A stretch of 13,814 nucleotides of DNA from Candidatus Eiseniibacteriota bacterium. Lineage in GTDB: Bacteria > Eisenbacteria > RBG-16-71-46 > SZUA-252. Location of the stretch: NCBI GenBank assembly GCA_016880395.1, contig JAEHDN010000154.1, forward strand, positions 1 through 13,814, given 5' to 3'. Positions 10,101 to 13,814 of the stretch are shown piece after piece (position 1 is the first letter of the stretch; each line of letters starts with the position of its first letter). The notes under the pieces were generated by a model. The model ran no database searches. It saw nothing but the letters and a program-made list of their open reading frames with translations, and was not told the origin of the DNA. The position numbers and the translations under genes were made by a program.

Positions 10101-11240
10101 GCGGATGTGATCCGCGGGACCGGACGAGACGGCGAGCGGCGCGCGCGGCGAGGATCCGAGGCCGCTGCCCGCCTCGAGCGCGTCGAGCCAGAACGAGCCC
10201 GCGCGGTGCGGCGTCAGGGTGCCGCTCCAGGCGCCACCCGAGAGTGTGGCCTGGCTCGAGACGAAGCCGGGGTCGGCGGTCGCGGGGCCCGAGGAGCCCG
10301 CGAACGCGCGGATGGAAACGGTCGCGCCCGCAACGGAGCCGGTGGTGATCGTGTTGCCATCGGCGTCCCGCACGCGGAGGGACGCGGCGAACGGCGAGCC
10401 GGCGGCGGACCCGGAGGCGAAGGAAGCTTCGAGCGCAACGGGCGCTCCGTGGGTCACCGCGATCGCGCCGGTCGAGTCCGCGAGCGCGCCGCTGGCTCCG
10501 ACGACGCGGCCCGTGCCGACCGTGGTCAGCGCGAGAATGGCGCTCGAGGACGGCCCGGCCGGGATGGATCCGATCCCGCCGGTCACGCTCCAGGTTCCGG
10601 AGACCGGGCCGAGCGGGTGGTCGGCGGAGTCGTAGCCCCGGAGGTAGAACGCGGTCGTGTCCTGGTCCGCGTCGAGGGCCAGCGTGCCGATCTCGGCGCC
10701 CGCGGCGGTCTCCACGCGCACGTGGTCGAGCGGTCCGTACACCGCGAGCGTGGGCGATGCCGCGATCGGCGCGGGGCTCGATCCCGTGGGGTCGGTGGAG
10801 ACGAAGAAGGGGACGAAGTCGGGGCCGGTGGGCTGCACCTGGGCCGCCGCTGCGCCGCCGCCGAGCCCGTAGACGACGCGGAGCGTGTCGCCCGCCTGGA
10901 ACGCCGCCATGGGCGTGCCGCCGAGCCTGAGCTGGATCGTGCGCCCCGCCTCGAGGGCCTCGTTCACGGACGACGACGCGGTCGTGATCCCGACGTAGCC
11001 GGGCTGCGCCGGCTGACCGAGCTGCGGGAGCGTCCAGCCGGACGGGATCTGAACGTAGACCCATCCTCCCTGCGGAGCCGCGAACGTCTCCGCGGCGACG
11101 TAGGTGATCGTCCATGTTCCGGAGGAGCCCGTGAGGACCGGGGCGGAGGGAGCGATCGACGCCGTGCCGCTTCCCGGCCCGGCCAAGGCGCCGAGTGGAA
11201 GGCAGCAGGACGCGACCAACATGCAGGCGAGCGTCCGCAT
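4110..11240 (-). CDS. Giant secreted Ig-like repeat protein with C-terminal FlgD-Ig/T9SS-type sorting domain
   Basis: 2376 residues. N-terminal signal peptide (hydrophobic 4-19, likely cleavage after GALA20; a VASC lipobox is a weaker option). Residues about 21-165 form a beta-rich domain I do not recognise. From about 180 to 1525 there are about 13 Ig-like repeats (Big_1/invasin- or filamin-like), each with a motif close to R-x-x-D-A-F-G-N, spaced near 105 residues. From about 1530 to 2270 come longer modules (openings SGSLAP, PDTVSAGQ, PDTVRAGE) resembling CARDB-type Ig folds. The last about 90 residues start with YPNPF (2286-2290) and contain VTIYTLLGARVRDL, W-D-G-R-N and LPGVYVARIEG, typical of FlgD-Ig or type-A T9SS sorting domains. 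I see no catalytic motif; an extracellular stalk, adhesin or surface layer role is inferred. ATG at 11240 lacks a clear RBS; an in-frame CTG at 11270 has GGAG 7 nt upstream. Transcription probably starts from the sigma-54 promoter about 80 nt upstream. Confidence 0.9.
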   Translation of the reverse strand: MRTLACMLVASCCLPLGALAGPGSGTASIAPSAPVLTGSSGTWTITYVAAETFAAPQGGWVYVQIPSGWTLPQLGQPAQPGYVGITTASSSVNEALEAGRTIQLRLGGTPMAAFQAGDTLRVVYGLGGGAAAAQVQPTGPDFVPFFVSTDPTGSSPAPIAASPTLAVYGPLDHVRVETAAGAEIGTLALDADQDTTAFYLRGYDSADHPLGPVSGTWSVTGGIGSIPAGPSSSAILALTTVGTGRVVGASGALADSTGAIAVTHGAPVALEASFASGSAAGSPFAASLRVRDADGNTITTGSVAGATVSIRAFAGSSGPATADPGFVSSQATLSGGAWSGTLTPHRAGSFWLDALEAGSGLGSSPRAPLAVSSGPADHIRLAPDTLALVAGAPDTVTVRVFDAFENLAPVPSAEALTLWTDRTGGRFSALGGGTIFEITVPAAGDSARWVFTDVASGGAGRIRAIDANGTGPSLRSAEAAVTTVPGAPFGNVTLAAIPAGLVANGSDSAAVSSSPVRDAYGNVVAAGESFTVTGTGVTPLGDQDAGTAGAQWWTGPSGVLQGAARVGTVAGTGSIAVASDSGSATGSVALPLAAGPPAGVIALVASPDSVAADSVAVRTVTATGLVDAFGNAVPNGELYTVATTLGSIVAADRDTSLAGVQVKALGGSIAFGLLGGASLGTATVTASSVLGSSSGSVAIRVVPGAVSASRSAVAAVSPAVVGPTGSTVTVTLRDARDHPIPLVPASSVTLSWAGPPGVAIAAIGGATDASGAIGFRVTTTAAMAGSVHAVALGVPLDAAPSIVFVAGPPDTLVVSGPAGPLTAGSSQALGVRARDAYGNDTPGAADFVVRPAVLAGGALVTDSVVVSAGLGSVPFTPTSAAPLVIRIADDAGDTTSFGPVTVISGNAYRLLASAPGSAMLAAGDSIALHATVLDAFGNPVPGTTVDASVVLGSGMVAPSAAPTNAGGVADVTLHAGGTPGSLRVRLAASASAAPDSVRADTVAVTVVPASTASLDVIADSLQWTAGVPVRVRVRARDAFGNLVTADTAVVGLAASGSVRWTPPSGPLSGGEFVSFGRDTLAETIALSASRVGGGNGSGGSAVVNPAAAATLALVSGSAQTAVVDHEVPLALQARARDAFGNDVSGASVGFTVTLGGGSIDAVRGGSVDSVVTTGAAGVASCEVFRLGTVAGASNQQVTARLTALPSTQVAFTASASADTAASIALSPPSLALQAGETAAVQATARDIWNNATPGASVTFYLGAPAEGTLESTGETAGGPGSQAGVTDALGTIRARYRAPSAAPAADSIFARGVSVAPVGIRATVGPSTVASLQVVPDSTSWVAGDSVRVVVRALDAFGNPVSSDLAVVTMASTGTVVFTPASGAMVGGQFVTRGRATLAQSVSITATRAGGGSGVAGPITVRPAAASGGIAVAATRDTLTADGRSNTTVTLGPVSDAFGNVVPAGTLVGVTIGAASLLAPDASALAGLQVATAADGRVSIILTAPASPGTDTLRAASVVGSAAGSRRFVYEPPPTLSYAAGSLAPTVVTPGGGWTPALVVTHAGSGTVTLGTGTTISFGSGATAVTAAAAAPVALGPGASDTLRFATTPVPPALVPGTYAPALRLVGTDATGEPVDFYPSLAGTQVHTAGIDVAAVGAVPASVPLGYTDLGLVFDVHNPTALPGSLDGVAVAYSAGAFLTGATQPALPTTLPAGGTVRIRISAQVPSSGLAAGTPVTATLTATAGFAGSSVSAPSASPVAFTVESAAQVASMSGSLAPSRFLRGRTTGPAVQVWNTGTTGVTLDRALTRLELSHPGGGALATGLAVVTAVAAGDTATLAFDSLTVASSVARGMYGARLVLAGTESGQAFADTIPLAPDSVAVLDPALLAAVAVAPDTVSAGQDRPLTLTVTNAGDVPFQAGPATTLLLGGPVGTTLALQSAAPIAPGGSAALVFSGGPLGSPLAPGTVALTLEARGLEDGRARDESVPAGTLVAALPATLRYIPASTDPDTVRAGETHDVSLALANDGGSPIVIDPAASRLVVTDGVEIAVALGSGAPFTLAPGTSAVLGFPGTVFPLALASQPYPVALIVRGSEWGLVDSTALTSPGGEMVVAEPAAAVQVRGIPTAAPVQVAPGGANIRLLGLELTPLVGAGGVTSSHVTTLRIRVLTDGSEAASPSGAVSSLAVRDAAGNLLAQVVPGAANPVVLALNPPVPLGSGAESLFVEIGVPEGTTAKSVALRVAIPPDVVVLDDLTGTTAPIRGGGGLAFQPIASSSLTLFAAAHGYPNPFRAGREAVRLSYRLVEDSSVRVTIYTLLGARVRDLSIAAGTPGGRRGLNEVPWDGRNGSGDLVLPGVYVARIEGAGAAEQIKVGVLR
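6650..10640 (-). repeat. Array of about 13 Ig-like repeat units inside the giant gene
   Basis: The unit marker (DAFGN, DAYGN, DIWNN, DADGN or degenerate forms) begins at residues about 202, 292, 402, 518, 627, 734, 835, 934, 1037, 1137, 1246, 1355 and 1456, i.e. every 90-116 residues. In DNA (plus strand) eight of these read as close variants of GTTCCCGAAGGCGTC, for example at 6861-6875, 7164-7178, 8118-8132, 8427-8441, 8724-8738, 9348-9362 and 9675-9689. Flanking sequence is much more diverged, so the array is old except for some pairs that remain close (units at 1037 and 1355). Confidence 0.85.
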
Positions 11241-11304
11241 GGCGCGGCCGCACGCATTCGGCGTAGGCAGGGTGTGGCTCCGTGGTTTGTAGCGGGTGCG
11301 TTGC

Positions 11305-11315
11305 GTCCCAGGGAC
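11305..11315. promoter_or_regulatory. Palindrome at the predicted transcription start
   Basis: GTCCCAGGGAC is an inverted repeat around a single central base. It sits a few bases downstream of the start expected from the sigma-54 promoter. The arms are too close to form an RNA hairpin, so if functional it would more likely be a protein binding site. An 11-bp palindrome can occur by chance. Confidence 0.25.
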
Positions 11316-11332
11316 TTAGCGGAGAAGCGGAG

Positions 11333-11348
11333 CGCAAGAGACATGCCA
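11333..11348 (-). promoter_or_regulatory. Sigma-54 (RpoN) -24/-12 promoter for the giant gene
   Basis: The minus strand reads TGGCATGTCTCTTGCG. It matches the RpoN consensus TGGCA[C/T]-N5-TTGC, with the invariant GG and GC at the required spacing. Initiation is expected near 11322, giving a leader of about 80 nt before the ATG at 11240. Sigma-54 promoters are silent without an AAA+ enhancer-binding protein, so the giant gene and the two genes behind it are probably conditionally expressed. A second TGGCAC starts 10 nt upstream on the same strand but has no TTGC partner. Confidence 0.72.
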
Positions 11349-11507
11349 CGGAGTGCCAGCGGGTGTGCGCGATGCGCCGGATGGAAACCGGTGCGGGACG
11401 CCCTCTTCCAATCGCAGGGGGGATCGCGACTTCGAGGCGCCTGGGTGCGGTTGGTCGCCCGTGTTGCGAATTGCACGACGCGGGGGCGGAGGGGATCGCG
11501 ATCGGCC

Positions 11508-11535
11508 GCGCGGCTGATTTCGATCCAGCCGGCGC
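11508..11535 (-). terminator. Possible transcript-end hairpin after the phosphatidyltransferase gene
   Basis: GCGCGGCTG (11508-11516) pairs with CAGCC-G-GCGC (11526-11535): 9 bp with one bulged G and a 9-nt loop. It begins about 18 nt past the TAG of the upstream gene. No run of T follows on the minus strand, so it is not a classic intrinsic terminator. It could be an RNA 3'-end stabiliser ahead of Rho-dependent termination. Confidence 0.3.
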
Positions 11536-11553
11536 GGATTCAGCCGGATGCTC

Positions 11554-12513
11554 CTACCGGCGGGGCCACCTCACGTCGCCCACCACCTTCCCGGAGGTGC
11601 CCTGGTCGCCCGGACCCGTACCCAAAGCGGCCTCCTCGAGCAGGCGCTCCTGGTCGAGCGCGCGCTTGTTCGCGAGGCCGATGAACAGCACCTGGATGAT
11701 GGTGGCTCCGGCGAGCACGCCGAGCCCGACGTCGAAGACCTCCTTGAGGCGCGCGCGCATCGCGTCGCTCCAGTAGGCGAGCCCTAGGAGAAGGAGTCCC
11801 ACCAGCACACTCGTCACGAGCCCAGTCAGCTTGCCGAACGCGGTGGGCTGGATCTTCACGGGCCCGTGGAAGAGGTAGAGGTAGCACGTGCCCGCGACGA
11901 GGATTCCATAGCGCGCGAGCATGAGCGACGCGACCCACCAAGGCAGAGCCCCCACCGCGGTCAGCGCGAGGAAGATCGTCCCGTTGAAGAAGACGTCCAC
12001 CGCCGGGTCGAGGACGGCGCCGATCGCCGACTCCATGTGGAGCATCCGCGCCACGACCCCGTCGAGGACGTCGGTGAACGCGCTCGCCGCGAAGAGCCAG
12101 ACCACGACAGTCCACTTCCCCTCGCGGAGGAGCAGGACGATGGCGGGAACGGCGGCGAGGCGGACCAGCGTGAGCCCGACCGGAAGGGGGATGCGGCGGA
12201 GCGAGCGCACCTCGGGCGATCCGGCGAGGCCGACGTGCGTCAGGATCCAGAAGCAGGCGAGGAGGAGGACCACGCTCGACGCGATCAGATAGGTCACGCC
12301 GACTCTTCTGCCGAAGGCCCAGGAGAGGAGGAGCGCGGCGCCGAACTGGATCGCGAAGAGGACGAGCGACGTCCCGGCGACCGAGCGGACGAGATCCGCG
12401 CGCTCCGAGAGCGTCGCGACGATGCGGGTCGAGATTCTCCGAAGGTAGGAGGCGATCGAGGAGGGGGTGAAGCCTTCGCGGCGGAGATCCCGGAGGAGGT
12501 CCTCGGCGAACAT
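11554..12513 (-). CDS. CDP-alcohol phosphatidyltransferase family membrane enzyme
   Basis: A 319-residue integral membrane protein. It carries the complete family signature D-x2-D-G-x2-A-R-x8-G-x3-D-x3-D, at D148, D151, G152, A155, R156, G165, D169 and D173, so the metal-binding catalytic site looks intact. Such enzymes swap CMP of a CDP-linked lipid for an alcohol (glycerol phosphate, serine, inositol phosphate and others) to make phospholipid head groups. Which alcohol is used cannot be read from the sequence. The catalytic fold spans about 105-285 with about six TM segments. Ahead of it is an amphipathic, basic stretch (1-40) and two extra TM segments (about 44-66 and 71-95), making it far longer than PgsA-type enzymes (about 180-200). 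The C-terminal 30 residues are polar. Its ATG lies 2 nt after the cytochrome stop, so the two are almost certainly co-transcribed. Confidence 0.88.
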   Translation of the reverse strand: MFAEDLLRDLRREGFTPSSIASYLRRISTRIVATLSERADLVRSVAGTSLVLFAIQFGAALLLSWAFGRRVGVTYLIASSVVLLLACFWILTHVGLAGSPEVRSLRRIPLPVGLTLVRLAAVPAIVLLLREGKWTVVVWLFAASAFTDVLDGVVARMLHMESAIGAVLDPAVDVFFNGTIFLALTAVGALPWWVASLMLARYGILVAGTCYLYLFHGPVKIQPTAFGKLTGLVTSVLVGLLLLGLAYWSDAMRARLKEVFDVGLGVLAGATIIQVLFIGLANKRALDQERLLEEAALGTGPGDQGTSGKVVGDVRWPRR

Positions 12514-12515
12514 GG

Positions 12516-13715
12516 CTACGGCACGCGGATCGACGCCTCGGCCAGCACGCGCTCGGCGCCGTAGGTCTCCTCGGAGAGACCGTAGGTTTCGAGCGTGTTG
12601 GGCCGCGCGCGCCGGAAGAGGAGCTGCGCCTCAACGCGGTAGGGCCCCTTTTGATCACCGACCGGGACGCGATAGCGCGCCGTCGCGCTGCCGCCCGCCT
12701 TGATGCGGCGGTTCTGGAGAACCCTGGTCGCCGCCCACGTTTCGGCCGGCCAGCTCCCCAGCTCGTCCGCGAGAGTGACTCCGAAGACCGAGTTGTTCCA
12801 GTCGGCGAATGGGTCGCTTTCCCAGACGATCGCCCCAGCCTCCGTCAGGACGCGCAGCCGGATGATGGCCATGTTCTGGTCGTTGCCGGTGGGCAGCGAA
12901 TGCCCCCATCCCGTGTTGGTCACGACCGCCGAGACGACGAGCGAATCGTTGGCACGGTTGCGCACGGCGCGGAGCGCCACGGTCGCCGCCGCGCCTGGCC
13001 GCGCCTTTTCGGCCAGCTCCGCGCTGAAGCTGTGATCCGGCACCTTCGGCCGCGCCGGCCCGAGGTAGGAGATTCGACCCGGCGCTCCGGGCATATGACA
13101 GCTCTGGCAGGTGACTCCCTGCTTCGCGTACTTCGAGCGCTTCCACTCGGCGTAGGTCTCGCTGATCTTCACGCCGTTCTGGTTCGCATACGAATGGCAG
13201 GCCCCGCAGTACTCCGACGTGCGCAAGTACGTCGAGTACCCCGACTGGTGGGAAGTGGTCGGGATCGAATTTCGCACCGACCCGTAGTAGTGCTCCAGGT
13301 CGAGCTCGTACGGCGGGATGCCGGTCGAAGGACCGGGTGCCGAGACCATGTGGCAGAAGACGCAGGTCACGCCCTCGTGGGAAATGTCCCGGGTGAAGAA
13401 GAAATCCTGGTTCACGAACAAGGTCGTCTCGTGACACGGGCCGCAGTTCAGCATCGTCGCTCCCCGGGTGGCCTTGAGGGACTGGAAGTACATCCGCCCG
13501 AAGAGGAGATTCTGCGTGCGTTCGGCCCTGGCGTGCGGCGATCTCTCCCACTGCTCGGTGATCGCGAGGTGGCACTCCTTGCACGTCGACGCCTGCTGGA
13601 GATTGGTGTTGCGGCGGTACAGCGGCGGCGGCGTGTAGGCGACCGCGGCGAAAGCAAGGAAGAGCAGCAGCGCGACGGGAAGGCTTCGCTTCGGGTTCGG
13701 GGAGCTCGTTCGCAA
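12516..13715 (-). CDS. Secreted pentaheme c-type cytochrome (cytochrome c554-like) with C-terminal beta domain
   Basis: A 399-residue protein with five CxxCH heme-binding motifs, at 45-49, 91-95, 118-122, 170-174 and 203-207. The N-terminus (KRSLPVALLLFLAFAAVA) is a signal peptide or uncleaved anchor, placing it in the periplasm or outer membrane. Extra histidines that could serve as distal ligands include H61, H113, H141, H156 and H228 (VPDHSF). The heme part resembles cytochrome c554/NrfA-NapC-related multiheme electron carriers. Residues about 240-399 carry no heme motif and look beta-rich, with the W-G-H-S-L-P-T-G segment (270-277) seen in other such multiheme cytochromes. The redox partner is unknown. 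The start is a TTG at 13715, the only plausible one: an in-frame TAG lies at 13728-13730 and the next codons already form the signal peptide. The promoter is so close that the mRNA would be nearly leaderless. Confidence 0.9.
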   Translation of the reverse strand: MRTSSPNPKRSLPVALLLFLAFAAVAYTPPPLYRRNTNLQQASTCKECHLAITEQWERSPHARAERTQNLLFGRMYFQSLKATRGATMLNCGPCHETTLFVNQDFFFTRDISHEGVTCVFCHMVSAPGPSTGIPPYELDLEHYYGSVRNSIPTTSHQSGYSTYLRTSEYCGACHSYANQNGVKISETYAEWKRSKYAKQGVTCQSCHMPGAPGRISYLGPARPKVPDHSFSAELAEKARPGAAATVALRAVRNRANDSLVVSAVVTNTGWGHSLPTGNDQNMAIIRLRVLTEAGAIVWESDPFADWNNSVFGVTLADELGSWPAETWAATRVLQNRRIKAGGSATARYRVPVGDQKGPYRVEAQLLFRRARPNTLETYGLSEETYGAERVLAEASIRVP

Positions 13716-13724
13716 GGTACGGGG

Positions 13725-13753
13725 ATACTACCGCGTCGCCCGCGGGGGTTCAA
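13725..13753 (-). promoter_or_regulatory. Sigma-70-type promoter of the cytochrome gene
   Basis: The minus strand shows TTGAAC (13753-13748), a 17-bp spacer and TAGTAT (13730-13725). Both boxes are good matches at the ideal spacing, and they stand out in a region this GC-rich. Initiation is expected near 13717-13719, only a few nt ahead of the TTG start. Confidence 0.65.
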
Positions 13754-13814
13754 GTCGACCGTCCCGTAGCACGTCGGCGGCGATGGTTCCGATGATCGCG
13801 AGCCCCGCGCGGAC
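13728..13814 (-). CDS. Possible C-terminus of an upstream gene (partial)
   Basis: The minus strand is open from the right edge for 28 codons to a TAG at 13728-13730. The product begins VRAGLAIIGTIAADVLRDGR, which has protein-like composition, whereas the other two minus frames are Arg/Pro-rich shadows. It is in the same frame as the cytochrome gene, and its stop falls inside that gene's -10 box. Too little is visible to name a family; it may not be a gene. Confidence 0.3.
   Translation of the reverse strand, partial: VRAGLAIIGTIAADVLRDGRLEPPRATR

Larger units (their letters stand above)
11241..11553. other. 313-bp intergenic region
   Basis: This is the only sizeable gap in the window. Read on the minus strand from the phosphatidyltransferase stop it holds: a 9-bp hairpin with one bulge (11508-11535), a short less GC-rich patch (TTGCGAATTGCA around 11464-11475), a sigma-54 promoter (11333-11348), an 11-bp palindrome at the predicted transcript start (11305-11315) and an untranslated leader of about 80 nt. 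I found no convincing coding frame in it: open frames here are extensions of shadow frames from neighbours. Confidence 0.7.

Noticed and set aside
6861..10366. Regularly spaced 15-bp DNA motif as a CRISPR-like or satellite array
   Set aside because: Spacing is about 300-350 bp, the copies vary at third positions, and all encode the same DAFGN-type motif in frame. It is a protein repeat.
11180..11240. Lipoprotein signal (VASC) in the giant protein
   Set aside because: The hydrophobic core continues past the cysteine to GALA, a standard signal-peptidase I site, and the lipobox lacks the preferred Leu at -3. Not excluded, but weaker.
8704..11349. An 881-codon minus-strand frame overlapping the giant gene's 5' half
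   Set aside because: It is Arg-rich throughout and out of frame with the signal peptide and Ig repeats. A shadow.
4389..11684. A plus-strand open frame of over 2400 codons opposite the giant gene
   Set aside because: Its product is an Arg/Gly/Asp/Glu-rich low-complexity string with no domain or signal. It mirrors the minus-strand gene, whose GC-rich third positions keep stops out of the opposite frame.
13781..13814. Short plus-strand ATG frame at the right edge
   Set aside because: Only ten codons are visible, with no ribosome site. Nothing supports a divergent gene.

Overview
The window is a high-GC (roughly 70% by eye), tightly packed stretch of bacterial chromosome. Every gene I can support lies on the minus strand. 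Multiheme c-type cytochromes, a PorV/PorQ-type outer-membrane barrel and a giant secreted protein with a FlgD-Ig/T9SS-like C-terminal domain point to a Gram-negative-envelope bacterium of the FCB/Gemmatimonadota/Eisenbacteria sort. That placement is inference from gene content; there is no rRNA or marker gene to test it.

In transcription order (right to left) there are two units. Unit 1 (13753 to 11554): a good sigma-70-type promoter (TTGAAC, 17 bp, TAGTAT) lies almost directly on the TTG start of a secreted pentaheme cytochrome c. Its stop is 2 nt from the start of a CDP-alcohol phosphatidyltransferase with an unusual N-terminal two-helix extension. A hairpin without a T-tract follows. Unit 2 (11348 to the left edge): a 313-bp gap holds a near-perfect sigma-54 (-24/-12) promoter. 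This reads into a 2376-residue secreted protein made of about 13 Ig-like repeats, a second series of beta-rich modules and a C-terminal sorting-type domain. It overlaps by ATGA with a PorV/PorQ-like barrel fused to a helical/TPR tail. After 43 nt comes a membrane regulator with an N-terminal RsbW-like ATPase/kinase domain, two TM segments around a periplasmic sensor, a HAMP domain, a SpoIIE/PP2C phosphatase and an HTH-like tail that runs off the window.

The proposed story for unit 2 is an inducible envelope module. The giant Ig-array protein is the exported cargo, the PorV-like protein is its outer-membrane partner, and the kinase/phosphatase protein is a membrane-spanning partner-switching regulator. 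Each family call rests on visible motifs. The functional link between them is inferred from gene order, overlap and shared promoter. I saw no tRNA, rRNA, CRISPR array, insertion sequence or att site.
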